DNA from: Anthopleura xanthogrammica | Taxonomy: Eukaryota; Cnidaria; Anthozoa; Actiniaria; Actiniidae | Direction: 5' to 3' | Length of the DNA: 64,000 nt | Assembly: GCA_964019055.1 (NCBI GenBank) | Contig: OZ025212.1 | Coordinates: forward strand, 13,352,891-13,416,890 | Notes under the pieces: model-generated | Told to the model about the DNA's origin: nothing | Database searches by the model: none | Seen by the model: only the letters and a program-made list of their open reading frames with translations | Shown: positions 1 through 12,121 of the stretch, in pieces | How the letters are laid out: every line of letters starts with the position of its first letter | Numbering within the stretch: the stretch's first letter is position 1 | Translations under genes and position numbers: made by a program

Positions 1-2067
1 TGACTTCTCTCTAATCCGTCTATCTTCAGCATTAAAAACTCTTAAAACGGAGCATTCATGGAGAGAGGGGGTAAAGTGCGCAGGGTCGGCTTCCATTCAT
101 ACCACCAAAATAGCTAAAGAAACTACCGACGTTAAATATAGTTACTACACCTAGTTTTTACCTTCACCTTTCTAGATGTGGATGAGTGTCAATTGAATTC
201 ATGTAGTGGTGTACATACAGTGTGTAATAATACTATTGGAAGCTACTCCTGCGCATGTGCAGTTGGCTGGAAAGGAGAAAACTGTGATCAAGGTGAGCAA
301 TGCTATTTTAGAAAAGAGCGTAGCTAACATATTACAATATTCCCTTTTTCTGTTTTGACTTCTCTCTAATCCGTCTATCTTCAGCATTAAAAACTCTTAA
401 AACGGAGCATTCATGGAGAGAGGGGGTAAAGTGCGCAGGGTCGGCTTCCATTCATACCACCAAAATAGCTAAAGAAACTACCGACGTTATATATAGTTAC
501 TTCACCTAGTTTTTACCTTCACCTTTCTAGATGTGGATGAGTGTCAATTGAATCCATGTAGTGGTGTACATACAGTGTGTAATAATACTATTGGAAACTA
601 CTCCTGCGCATGTGCAGTTGAATGGCAAGGAGAAAACTGTGATCAAGGTCAGGAATGCTATTTTAGAAAATAGCGTAACTAACATATTACAATATTACTT
701 TTTCCAGCTTTGACTTCTCTCTAATCCGTCTATCTTCAGCTTTAAACGCCCATGAAACGGAGCATTGAAGGATAGAGAGGGTAAAGTGTGCAGGGTCAGC
801 TTCCGTTCATACCATCAAAATAGCTAAAGGAACTACCGACGTTAAATATAGTTACTTCACCTAATTTTACCTTCACCTTTCTAGATGTGGATGAGTGTCA
901 ATTGAATCCATGTAGTGGTGTACATACAGTATGTAATAATACTATTGGAAGCTACTCCTGCGCATGTGCAGTTGGCTGGCAAGGAGAAAACTGTGATCAA
1001 GGTGAGCAATGCTATTTTAGAAAATAGCGTAGCTAACATATTACAATATTCCCTTTTTCTGCTTTGACTTCTCTCTAATCCGTCTATCTTCATCATTAAA
1101 AACTCTTAAAACGGAGCATTCATGGAGAGAGGGGGTAAAGTGCGCAGGGTCGGCTTCCATTCATACCACCAAAATAGCTAAAGGAACTACCGACGTTATA
1201 TATAGTTACTTCACCTAGTTTTTACCTTCACCTTTCTAGATGTGGATGAGTGTCAATTGAATCCATGTAGTGGTGTACATACAGTGTGTAATAATACTAT
1301 TGGAAACTACTCCTGCGCATGTGCAGTTGAATGGCAAGGAGAAAACTGTGATCAAGGTCAGGAATGCTATTTTAGAAAATAGCGTAACTAACATATTACA
1401 ATATTTCTTTTTTTCAGCTTTGACTTCTCTCTAATCCGTCTATCTTCAGCTTTAAACGCCCATAAAACGGAGCATTGAAGGATAGAGAGGGTAAAGTGTG
1501 CAGGGTCGGCTTCTGTTGATACCATCAAAATAGCTAAAGGAACTACCGTCGTTAAATATAGTTACTTCACCTAGTTTTTACCTTCACCTTTCTAGATGTG
1601 GATGAGTGTCAATTGAATCCATGTAGTGGTGTACATACAGTGTGTAATAATACTATTGGAAACTACTCCTGCGCATGTGCAATGGGCTGGCAAGGAGAAA
1701 ACTGTGATGAAGGTGGGGAATGCTATTTTAGTAAATAGCGTAACTAACATATTACAATATTCCCTTTTTCTGCTTTGACTTTTCTCTAATCCGTCTATCT
1801 TCAGCATTAAACGCCCTTAAAACGGAGCATTGAAGGAAAGAGAGGGTAAAGTGTGCAGGGTCGGCTTGCATTGATACCAGCAAAGTAGCTAAAGGAACTA
1901 CCGACGTTAAATATAGTTACTTCACCTAGTTTTTACCTTCACCTTTCTAGATGTGGATGAGTGTCAATTGAATCCATGTAGTGGTGTACATACAGTGTGT
2001 AATAATACTATTGGAAACTACTCCTGCGCATGTGCAATCGGCTGGCAAGGAGAAAATTGTGATCAAG
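1..2067 (+). repeat. Tandem array of about 355-bp EGF exon plus intron units
   Basis: Exon starts at 176, 531, 885, 1240, 1596 and 1951 are spaced 354-356 bp. The introns are almost as similar as the exons, with the same tract of pyrimidine-rich sequence and the same acceptor ctttctag|atgtggatgag. The duplicated unit is therefore genomic DNA (exon plus intron), and the copies are recent or kept alike by gene conversion. A further partial unit occupies 1-175. Confidence 0.9.
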
Positions 2068-5000
2068 GTGAGCAATGGAATTCAAATATCATGATATCTT
2101 GATGCCTTATTCATTGGTGCGCCATGTGAGGCGTCTAAACTTTTTCCTTTTCATTTACAACGTAATCGGCAAGATGTATACCTCCAATGGAATTTCTTAA
2201 TGAGAACAAACAGCTTATTGTATTGTATGATTTTGTTTTTGTTCAGATGTGAACGAGTGTCTCTTAAATCCATGCCGAGGTCATGCAGTATGCAATAATA
2301 CTAATGGAAGCTACTTTTGCACATGCGTAAAAGGCTGGCAAGGAGAAAACTGTGATCAAGGTGAGGAATAGTATTTTAAAAATCCTATTTATATTGTTGC
2401 CCAAATTAATCTAGTTATTTTGATGAAATTTATTTCATATCATGGCTTTGTTTTCTAGATGTGGATGAGTGTCAATTGAATCCATGTAGTGGTGTACATA
2501 CAGTATGCAATAATTCTATTGGAAACTACTCCTGCGCATGCATAAAAGGCTGGCAAGGAGAAAACTGTGATCAAGGTGAGCAATGGTATTTAAAAAAAGC
2601 GTAGCTAACATATCACAATATTCACTTTGCTGCTTTGACTTCTCTCTAATCCATCTAGCTTCAGCTTAAAGGCCCGTTTACACTGGCAACTTTGTCGCGC
2701 GACTTGAGCGGCGATTTTAAGGCGATTTCACGGCGATGACTGCAGCTATGTCGCAGTGTAAACGGGCCTTAACAGTCCGGGAAATCCGCAGATTAGCTAT
2801 ATAAGGTATTGCTTTGACGTCATGAAACCTTTTGTTCTCATGTAAATTCGACTCGCATTCACAATAAAAAGTCACGTGTCAAACAAATAAGCCAAGATGG
2901 CGTATGAGGGAATGGTTCCTGCTCTATATTAAGTTCCCTATAAGGACAATTTTGCGATGAAAGAGCTCGAAACTTGGAAATTTTATCTTATGCTAACGGT
3001 ACCGTTAATCACGTGTTAAATTTTAAGAGACTCGAAAAAAAAGTTCTATACTTTTCGTGCATTTTTGTGGCCTGAAGTGCCTTAACTTGTCCTCTTCCGT
3101 CCTCCAAACTGGAGCTATCAATAGCTAGGAAAGGAATGGATTTTAGTTTATAATTTGGGACAAGTTTTCCTTCCAGGTAATAGTTTTTATACATTTTAGG
3201 TTACACTTGTGACAAATATGGATGCACGGTGTGCCTGAGTCGAACGTGACGCCTACCTTCCAAATGGTTTGAATTTGGCTTGAAAATTCCAGGGCAGTTC
3301 TTGATTGTGTATCACTTTGTCCACAGATTCTACACTTTTAACTATAGATTTTCCAGGTGTCCGTCCATATCATCTGAAGAAATAAACATAAATTCTGGTT
3401 AGGAGTCAAAAGCGTCATGATTCGTACATAAATCGTACGCTGAACTTAACCTAGTCGATCATAACAAATTTTGTTGGCCCAAAAACTAGATTGTTGGCCT
3501 TACTGACATTTGGAGGGATGATTATATATAAATCAAGGTCCTTAACAAAAATGTTCCAATGTTTAGAAAAAAATGGGCGACTTCATATCTGAAAATACAT
3601 TGGTTTGATGACGTCAAAGCGATACCCTATTCTGCGGATTTCCCGGACTGCACTAAAGGACATTCATGAGCAAAATATTTCATCGTCAGTTTTTTTTTTA
3701 TTTCCACAATGCAAGTACATCATACTAGAAGTAAGATGAGCAAATAAAAAATAGGGGTCGACTTCGTTTAGCCGTCAGATTGCATGGAAGTTCACCCTTT
3801 TAGCGGTAAAAACGTGCGAACAACGCAAACATGGAAAGCTGTTTAAAAGAAGCCATATTTTACAGAAAAATAAATCATTTGATCCCATTTTTCACAGAAC
3901 TCTAGAAACTGACCCAGTAATTGCCTAGCATTTAAACGTTTTGTTAAAAGTTAGAAATATAATATGATATTGGACTACAAGGTTGACGTCTAGTCCTCAC
4001 GTTAAGGAGTTAAATTCTATTCACAAAACTATGTGATTTATGCGCAAAATATGTGATTCCGATTTGATCCCATCGTCAGATCTTTTGAATTTTTTTTGTC
4101 TGTAAAGTGAGGTACTATATAGTACTTTCAAAAAACGAAATAGAAAGAGGGGGCCTAGACATTGCTGAAGCGCTATAAAAGTTTGAAGCGAAACACTTGT
4201 TTTCTTGTGCGAGTGCACACAAAACTCGTGTAGAAAGGGTGCGGGCGAGTAATGACCATGAACGTCCTTAAGACGGAGCACTGATGGAGAGAGGGGGTAA
4301 AGTCCGCACCGTTGGCTTCCATTCATACCAGCCACGTAGCTGAAGGAACTATACCGACGTTAAATATAGTTACTTCACCTAGTTTTTACATTCACCTTTC
4401 TAGATGTGGATGAGTGTCAATTGAATCCATGTAGTGGTGTACACACAGTGTGTAAAAATACTATTGGAAACTACTCCTGCGCATGTGCAATGGGCTGGCA
4501 AGGAGAAAATTGTGATCAAGGTGAACAATGGAATTCAAATATCATCATATCTTGATGCCTTATTCATTTCTGCGCCATGTGAGGCGTCTAAACTACTTCC
4601 CTTGTATGATTTTGTTTTTGTTCAGATGTCAACGAGTGTCTCTTAAATCCATGCCGAGGTTATGCAGTATGTAATAATACTATTGGAAGCTACTCCTGCG
4701 CATGCGTACAGGGCTGGCAAGGAAAAAACTGTGATCAAGGTGAGCAATGGTATTAAAAAAAAGCGTAGCTAACATATTACAATATTCACTTTGCTGCTTT
4801 GACTTTTCTCTAATTCGTTTATTTTCAACATTAAACGCCCTTAAAACGGAGCATTGATGGAGAAAGAGGGTAAAGTGCGCAGGGTCGGCTTCAATTGATA
4901 CCACCAAAATAGCTAAAGGAACTACCGACGTTAAATATAGTTACTTCACCTAGTTTTTACCTTCACCTTTCTAGATGTGGATGAGTGTCAATTGAATCCA

Positions 5001-7888
5001 TGTAGTGGTGTACATACAGTGTGTAATAATACTATTGGAAACTACTCCTGCACATGTGCAATGGGCTGGCAAGGAGAAAATTGTGATCAAGGTGAGCAAT
5101 GGAATTCAAATATTATCATATCTTGATGCCTTATTCATTTGTGCGCCATGTGAGGCGTCTAAACTACTTCCTTTTCATGTAGAACGCAACCTACAAGATG
5201 TATACCTCCAATGGAATTTATTATTAAGAATAAACAGCTTATTGTATTGTATGATTTTGTTTTTGTTCAGATGTGAACGAGTGTCTCTTAAATCCATGCC
5301 GAGGTTATGCTGTATGTAATAATACTATTGGAAGCTACTCCTGCGCATGCGTACAAGGCTGGCAAGGAGAAAACTGTGATCAAGGTGAGCAATGGTATTA
5401 AAAAAAGCGTAGCTAACATATTACAATATTCACTTTGCTGCTTTGACTTCTCTCTAATCCGTCTATCTTCAGCATTAAACACCCTTAAAACAGAGCACTG
5501 ATGGAGAGAGGGGGTAAAGTGCGCAGGGTCGGCTTCCATTCATACCAGCAAAGTAGCTGAAAGAACTACCGACGTTAAATATAGTTACTTCACCTAGTTT
5601 TTACCTTCACCTTTCTAGATGTGGATGAGTGTCAATTGAATCCATGTAGAGGTGTACACACAGTGTGTAATAATACTATTGGAAACTACTCCTGCGCATG
5701 TGCAATCGGCTGGCAAGGAGAAAATTGTGATCAAGGTGAGCAATGGATTTCAAATATTATCATATCTTGATGCCTTATTCATTTGTGCGCCATGTGAGGC
5801 GTCTAAACTACTTCCTTTTCATATACAACGTAACCTGCAAGATGTATACCTCCAATGGAATTTATTTTTAAGAATAAACAGCTTATTGTATTGTATGATT
5901 TTGTTCTTGTTCAGATGTGAATGAGTGTCTCTTAAATCCATGCCGAGGTTATGCAGTATGCAATAATACTATTGGAAGCTACTCCTGCGCATGCGTAGAA
6001 GGCTGGCAAGGAGAAAACTGTGATCAAGGTATTTATGCAATTCCAATAGCCCACTTTCAATATTTTGGTTGAATGATCACGCACAAAACAATTCAAGACG
6101 AGGGTCCCGGGGAAACAAAAGAATATATTAGGATTATTCCCTGGAGCCTCGCCATCAATTGGTTTGTGCGTGATCACTGATCATGAATCATAATATCGAA
6201 CGTTGGCTATTATAAAACAGCTTTTTTCGTTAATCATTCAGTAATGTAGTAATGCATTATTATGTGGCATGCGTTATAATTTTCTATGCGGTTCTTTTAC
6301 ACTTTGTTGCAATGCAGGTGGCGTGCGCACGAATTACGTCAGCATCGTGCTCTTTTCACGACCACTGCATAGTTTTCGACCAATTAGAGCGCGAGTAGAG
6401 AGATGACTGCATAATTATCAAATAACTAGTATAAACTCATTGAATCTCAAGAGTTGTTACCAAAAAGGTATTCTTTAGTAATGAAATGACCTTACTAACT
6501 AAATTTTTTTTATTAATTCATTTTTTCTTTTCTTTTAGACGTTGACGAGTGTCTAACTAGCCCGTGCTTGAATGGAGGAACGTGCGTAAATATTGATGGA
6601 AACTATATCTGTTCTTGTGAAGGAAGTTGGAAAGGACGGCACTGTGATGAACAAGGTTAGATAGCATCGTTTTTTTTTAATTTTAGTTTTTTTTTTAACT
6701 TTATTTAAACACAGTATCTACATCATCTACAAAAATAAATGCTCTTCCTGAGAGCCTTTTTGTTACCCTTAGTCCCTATTACGACTACAGGTTGACAATG
6801 CATGCTGCATGGGATTGATAAATGGTGGGTGAAGCATGACGACCTTTGTTATCTTGAACGCGTTGTCATGTCAACTGAGGTATCAATATCCCAGAGTGCA
6901 TCGCTGTGATTGAATATGACAGACTAGTGATTAAGAAAATGCCTACCGTTGTATCATAAGATAATAACAACAACTCCAAACAACATGTGCAACAATAGCA
7001 GCAACGATGAAAGCCAAATGAAATCAAGGGTGGTAGTGCACTCCCTTCTCAACTTTGGGTTCTCGCTCTTGGACCCAGCATCGCGTCCGAGTAGAATTTG
7101 TTAGGTCTCTGTCTATTTTTTTAGGGTTTTTCTTTGGGTTCTGTAGTTTTCCTCCTTCCACAACACCCAACACTGGCACTAAATTCCAATCCGATCTTTG
7201 AGTTAGACGCGAACGGACTTATTAAATCATCAGCTCAGAGGATTTCCAGATTTCGCTAGAATAATGTTTTATTTATTCCCTTGAATTAGAAGCCAAGGCG
7301 AACAAACTTACAGATGTGCAAGTCTCTTTGTCTTCCCTGCCTTTTGTCATCTTTGTCGTTGGATTCGCACTCTTTATTGTCTGGAGAAAATACCGAAAAA
7401 ATGCAGACAACAAGAAGGAAGTCTTGTCTCTTGATGATTTTCCAGAAGAACCAGTATCTCAAGAATATGCAAGGTTCGTACCTGCAGGGCCATGGAATAG
7501 CGTTGAAGAATCAGATACATCGTACTTTGGTCGTTATGTAGGCGGATATTTCCCGATTGACCAAACAGGTAGTGATGACGAATTTTCACTGGATTCATTT
7601 ACTGAAGATACAGTGATATGGGAAAGACAGAGTCTAGAAGGAATGAAGGGGAATTTGGATCAAACGGCTGAAGATCCAGAAATGGGAGATAAAACCCAAA
7701 GCGAGTGTGTGTCTGGCACTGGCATCCAAATACCGTTGGAACACGATGAAGCAAACCAACACGACAAAACAACAGGCGATACGATGTCTGAAGACAAAGC
7801 AGAGAAAACCCATGCTTGTTCGTTTGTTACGGAAAAAGTTCGTGAACTTGAAGCAGCGTTCGAGAAACACGCTTTAAAGAGAGATTGA
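176..7888 (+). CDS. Multi-EGF type I membrane protein, 3' part (N-terminus lies outside the window)
   Basis: Exons read from splice signals and open frame: 176-292, 531-647, 885-1001, 1240-1356, 1596-1712, 1951-2067, 2247-2360, 2459-2575, 4404-4520, 4626-4739, 4975-5091, 5271-5384, 5619-5735, 5915-6028, 6539-6655 and 7290-7888. Each of the first 15 encodes one complete calcium-binding EGF domain: D-V-D/N-E-C start, six Cys, and the C-x-N-x4-Y-x-C-x-C pattern typical of Asp/Asn hydroxylation. All introns are phase 1, so exons can be added or lost without shifting frame. The last exon gives a short stalk, one hydrophobic helix (around 7340-7390), a basic stop-transfer W-R-K-Y-R-K and an acidic tail of about 165 residues with a YARF YxxPhi-type motif, ending at tga 7886-7888. 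The coding part is 780 residues. By architecture it is a surface adhesion or signalling receptor; the ligand is unknown. Intron repeat sequence before 176 suggests more EGF exons upstream. Donors at 648 and 1357 are GTCAGG, weaker than the GTGAG elsewhere. Confidence 0.85.
2668..2770. mobile_element. Short foldback MITE
   Basis: About 103 bp, bounded by an inverted pair: aaaggcccgtttacactg on the left, and its complement ending in gtgtaaacgggcctt on the right. No coding capacity. It lies in an intron of the EGF gene, directly beside the element that begins at 2773. Confidence 0.8.
2773..3650. mobile_element. Nonautonomous DNA transposon with imperfect TIRs, about 880 bp
   Basis: The left end begins cagtccgggaaatccgcaga and continues to a tract with tttgacgtcat. 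The right end is its reverse complement, ending tgcggatttcccggactg. The interior has no long open frame, so it is a nonautonomous element. Each terminal tract carries a TGACGTCA octamer (2815 and 3609). It helps explain why this intron of the EGF gene is 1.8 kb long. Confidence 0.8.
4256..6028 (+). repeat. Higher-order two-exon EGF repeat (117 bp + 114 bp exons)
   Basis: From 4404 the array alternates between a 39-codon EGF exon (DVDECQLNPC type) and a 38-codon EGF exon (DVNECLLNPC type) with six versus five residues between Cys 2 and Cys 3. The pairs are 4404/4626, 4975/5271 and 5619/5915. Each exon type keeps its own intron: one has the ctttctag acceptor and the other has tttttgttcag. The pair 1951/2247 upstream is an earlier example. 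The two-exon cassette has therefore duplicated as a block. Confidence 0.85.
6045..6212. mobile_element. Foldback MITE, family A copy 1
   Basis: Inverted repeat starting aatagcccac and ending in an imperfect complement near gttggctatt. It contains the paired tgatcacgc / gcgtgatca blocks. It is a diverged relative of the element at 8159-8338. It starts only about 16 bp downstream of the splice donor at 6029 of the EGF gene. Confidence 0.8.
6656..7289 (+). other. Last intron of the EGF gene, with a SINE-like tract
   Basis: No exon seen. The segment 7020-7240 carries a tract (gggtttttctttgggttctg followed by a ctccttcc block and a ctttgagttag block) that recurs at 20560-20640 and, more weakly, at 42160-42215. 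This suggests a short interspersed repeat. The family name is not determined. Confidence 0.45.
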
Positions 7889-8158
7889 AAAACAAAGTGA
7901 AGATGACTTTTAAGTTTGACTTTTATTCTTATCAGACTGGTAACTCCTTAGTTAGAGGCAATAAGAAATCCTGTTCATAAGCGGTTTACGTTAATTGGCT
8001 TTCTTTGCCGATAGCAGTGAAATGACTCCAAATCCTAAGATTCAAGTATATGGCACTTAGCATTCTTGGAGAAAATTGGAGTTAAAATTTTAAGTCTTTC
8101 TATTGCCCGTTGTTATGAATTTGGCAAGCCATTGTTTCAATTTGAAGGCACAACAACT

Positions 8159-8338
8159 AATAGCCCACTTTCGATATTCTGGTTGAGTGATCACGCGTAC
8201 GCACAAAGCAATTCAAGACGAGGCTCCGGGGAAACAAAAGAATATATTAGGTTACTCCATTGTTTCCCCGGAGCCTCGTCTTGAATTGCTTTGTGCGTAC
8301 GCGTGATCACTCAACCAGAATATCGAAAATGGGCTATT
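8159..8338. mobile_element. Foldback MITE, family A copy 2 (near-perfect palindrome)
   Basis: The left arm of about 79 nt, starting aatagcccac, pairs with the right arm ending gggctatt with only about one or two mismatches. The loop is about 20 nt. The core includes tgatcacgcgtacgcac and its complement. It has no coding capacity. The near identity of the arms suggests recent insertion or arm conversion. Confidence 0.9.
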
Positions 8339-8844
8339 GCAGCGGCCCATTAAAAAAAAACAGAAGAAAAACCAAAGTGTTTGGGGAATTTTTAGTGACC
8401 CTAGTTTATCTAACCTTTAATCGATACGATATTTACTACATTCTTAAAAGTAATTTATAAGTCATATTTGATAACATTTCAACAAGTCGTCATTCTTAGA
8501 AGTCATTTGGCTATTCATACAGAACAAATGACTAAATGTAGCGGCCCATTTAAAAAAAAGGCAAATAAAGTCTTCGAGGAATTTTCAGTGGCCCTAGTTT
8601 ATCTAACCTTTATTCGATACGATATTATACATTTTTATAAGTAACTTACCTAAAAGTCATTTTTGACAGAATTATTTAAAGTCAATCTTAAAAGTCATTT
8701 GGCGATTGCAGATCAAATGACTAACTACCAATATGGTTATTTATCGTTCATCAATTCAAAATGCTTGTTTGCCTTAAAGGTAATTTTTTTAAATTTATAC
8801 GAAAAATCATGTCAGTTATTCTTTGCACAGCTTGGTAATGTTAT

Positions 8845-8850
8845 AATAAA
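8845..8850 (+). terminator. Candidate polyadenylation signal AATAAA for the EGF gene
   Basis: A canonical hexamer followed by a T/G-rich stretch (agtttatttgtg). It lies 957 bp after the stop codon, so the 3' UTR would be long and would include the palindromic MITE. Confidence 0.35.
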
Positions 8851-8930
8851 AGTTTATTTGTGTACATGCGTGTCTTACTACCCCTTTCACGTCATTCGGC
8901 CCTTTTTTGTGAGAATATGTGGCACAGGCA

Positions 8931-9678
8931 CTTAAGGTAATTCCCTTGTTTTGCACTGCGCATCTTTCTGCGCATACGACTAAAAGCACGGAACTTACAC
9001 GGCTTAGGCATTTTACTTTTATATTCTAGGTAAAAATTCTATTCAAAACTAAATTTCAATTTTTTTCTCTTTTTTGATCGGAAAAATTCGATTTTTTAAA
9101 ACGCGCCCCAGTCTCCTCTCGGAAAAGTGCGAGTTTTCGACCATTTTGTGATGTTTTTCACGAAATATCTCGAAAAATAGCATGGTGACCCCCATTTTTT
9201 ATTTGATATTTTTAATAAAATTGCTGCTGCGCATTATATATCAAAATATCAAGGAAAATTTATTGGATAAATTTTGAAAAATTTCGATAAGAATAGTTGA
9301 AGCGTGCGATTTCTTGACGTTCGTAGAGGCGCACACATTCCCGTTTTTCACTAATATTCCAACTATAACAGTCATTCAATTACTTTGATACATTTAGAAG
9401 TATAGCTTAATTAGGAAACTTTGAATTATAGGTACGTTTTGTTATAAAGAAGTACTCTGAACCGAGAATAAAGGTTTTTGATTCCGACTTCCGGTTGCAA
9501 CCACATTTCGCCAAAAAACCTATAAATTGCTATATTTGAAGAGCATCTAGCGCAAAAACGAGCATGGTGATCCCCTCTTTTTATTGCAGTTTTTAATTGT
9601 CCATTACATCATTAATGTCCATGCAAAGTTTCAGAACAAAGTTAATGGCAAAATTTCTTTCGAGGGAATCACCTTAAG
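8931..9678. mobile_element. DNA transposon remnant with CTTAAGGT TIRs
   Basis: The left end cttaaggtaattccctt matches the complement of the right end gagggaatcaccttaag with one mismatch in the first 15 bases. About 748 bp, AT-rich, no open frame of note. Two internal blocks resemble each other: catggtgaccccc at 9181 and catggtgatcccc at 9563. Confidence 0.75.
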
Positions 9679-9736
9679 AAAAGATCTTGTATTATTCCAG
9701 CTGAGTTGACCTTCAGAACAAACTCAAGGTCAACTT

Positions 9737-10480
9737 AGCCTGCGTGCAGCCCGACTTTAACTCTGGTTAAGACGGTCTGCGAATCAGCGCAAGATTCCTT
9801 GTTCTGGTTGCACGATTATACAAAATAGACTGTGATTGGCTGCTATGCCAATTCATTATTACACGCGTTCTGATTGGTTCGCCAAAGAATGATCTGCAGA
9901 AAGATAAACCGAACACTGACAGATATCTGTCAATATTGATGAGTAACGATTTGCCGCGGTATTCAACGACTTTCTTAGCGATCTAAGTTTGGCGTTAGTT
10001 TCGGTGTTTTACTACAGAAATTTTGTATTATATTTCCTTAGAAGATTTTGAAGATAAATAATGCAAATAATGGATAGAATTGTCAGAGGAAGGAATTATC
10101 TTATACGAATGGTGTGACAATATGTAATTAGAGTAGTGATTTAAACAACAAAGGTCAACAAACAAGTAGACATAATATTCAACGGTCAAAACAGTTGTTA
10201 TATCTTGAAACTGTTCTTCTCTGTTAGTAAAACAAGCGCCTATAGAAATTTAATTGATAGAAAAATCTCCTACGAGATCCAGTATCCAACATGAGCCTGA
10301 AAAATCCATTGATTTGTGAAAATATTGACAGCTATGCCAATTCATCAGTAACTAATTAAGAAAGAGCCAATCAGAGCGCGTACCCAAATCCAGGTACGCT
10401 GCTGGGGGTAATAGAACAAGAAAACTGTCGCTGGTTCGCAGACGGACTTAACCATAGTTCTGTTCCGGATGCACGCAGGC
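9737..10480. mobile_element. MITE with ~53-bp TIRs and 9-bp target duplication (Mutator-like?)
   Basis: The left terminus starting agcctgcgtgcag pairs with the right terminus ending gcacgcaggct over about 53 bp with some mismatches. The flanks share aggtcaact, consistent with a 9-bp target-site duplication (with one extra t on the left). Long TIRs with a 9-bp TSD fit Mutator-like MITEs. No transposase reading frame is present. Confidence 0.7.
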
Positions 10481-12010
10481 TAGGTCAACTAACCAATTAA
10501 GGATTCGACATCCTATTTTGATTAGCATTTCCCATTATTCTGCCAAGAGAATTTATGAAATGCGAGTTCTTCCTTCTTCAAATTAATCGTCAACGCTATG
10601 GTGGAATTTTATTTCAATCAACAAAAAAAGTCTACATTGTATACTCGGAAAATGCTCGAAAAATGCTAACCAAAAATAGTGACCCATAATTCCTTTCGGG
10701 AAAGGCGATCAACTCAGCTGGTGTACTGTTTTGCCGGAATTGGCTGAAAATGAAAATATTATTCTGAAGGAGACTAATTCGAATCTCTTAACGAAGTTCA
10801 GTTGCCTCCTGTCGATAACGAGAAAGGAAATGATGCCAAATATATAAGAAAATGTGTGAACGATTTTACCAACAGATCATAAACGCGCTAGCTATATAAT
10901 CATGATGTATGGGCGCAAAATTCACAAAAGGACGATCATCGCTTTCCTTTTCCTGTACTTTGCAACTCCTCCATGTCTATTGTACATAGGTTCCAAGAAC
11001 TATATTCCTTCTACGTACGTGGAGTTTTGATTCTTGATATACTTTCTCGTGGATCTAGATTTACAAATTTCAGTTCGCTAATGAAACCAAACAAAACAAT
11101 ACTCCCGTTTCGAGTTCTCTTTTACGCTGTGTTAGCCTCAATTGTGCGTAAATTATGCAGAAATTTAGATAAAACTCGTGAAATTTCAAAGTATTTTTAT
11201 TGTCTTCTTTACACACAGATCTCTTGAATTTCCACGGGCTGTTACTGAATAAAAGAATATATTACACGGTTTTGAGGCTAACACAGCGTAAAAGAGAACT
11301 CGAAACTGGAGTATTATGGGCATACGTAATTATCTATATTTGGTTTTTCTGTTATACTAATTTCTTTTTTATACTTTGATCATATTCCATTGAGATCTAC
11401 TGACAGTATTTTACTTGCAAGCGATCAATGTTGCCGTTTGTCTGTTTACAACTGTAGACAAAATCATTATTAAGCAGAACTTGAAATAACCACGACATAT
11501 ATATATAAATGATATGTAGTCGGTAATAAATAATGGTTTACTTGAGAGGACGTGCCAAATTGAATTGTCTTTGGATAATCTAGAATTAGCCCGTCGTTCG
11601 GCCTCCCACTCATCAATCTTCTTTTCAATTGACTCGCTAATTAAAAAATCGAAACGAAATGACCATTGAAAATAATTTTCACATATATTATAATTACTAT
11701 TTACAATTAAGTAATATTGAAGGAAAGAAACTATCGAAAATATTACGGGACATTTTTTGGTCGGGAAATTCTCACTTTTTTCGCTTTTTTTTTTTTTTTT
11801 TCAGTAATTTGGAAGTTCTAAATATTGAACACAGAACAATTTCAACCTGGTTTAATTCAGTTTAGCATTTCTCAAAAATACAAACATCTTTTTTTTTAAA
11901 TATTGCACCTGCCCAAAGTCGTTTCTGCCGTGCTTTCCTTCACGAAGTGTGGACATCGGCTAGCGCTGTTCGGCCAAGAATTAAAAGTTCGTCAGACACT
12001 GTCTAAAAAA
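10481..12010. other. Intergenic AT-rich region
   Basis: No exon recognised. It contains a foldback element at 11099-11315 and homopolymer tracts near 11787 and 11890. Confidence 0.6.
11099..11315. mobile_element. Foldback element with 43-bp TIRs
   Basis: The left arm 11099-11141 starts aatactcccgtttcgag. The right arm 11273-11315 is its complement with one or two mismatches, ending ctggagtatt. About 130 bp of AT-rich spacer lies between. Nonautonomous. Confidence 0.85.
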
Positions 12011-12018
12011 TATAAAAT
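12011..12018 (+). promoter_or_regulatory. Possible TATA box for the PAN-EGF gene
   Basis: TATAAAAT lies 104 bp upstream of the proposed start codon at 12122. The distance fits a short 5' UTR, but the surroundings are AT-rich, so chance occurrence is possible. Confidence 0.3.
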
Positions 12019-12121
12019 ACACATATAGGATGCTGAAATTTTATAGGAACGAATTCTAGCCGGATTTTAGTCGGGATTTCTCCATGTAAGTGTTCATTCG
12101 GGACAGTGTGCAGTTCTGGCC

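Larger units (their letters stand above)
7889..8930 (+). other. 3' flank of the EGF gene
   Basis: It holds the probable 3' UTR, a near-perfect palindromic MITE at 8159-8338, and a direct duplication of about 190 bp (near 8340-8530 and 8537-8700) sharing gcggccca and cctagtttatctaacctt. A candidate AATAAA lies at 8845-8850. No coding sequence is recognised. Confidence 0.5.

Noticed and set aside
199..6177. Minus-strand ORFs of 60-100 codons across the EGF array
   Set aside because: Antisense shadows of the repeated EGF exons and introns.
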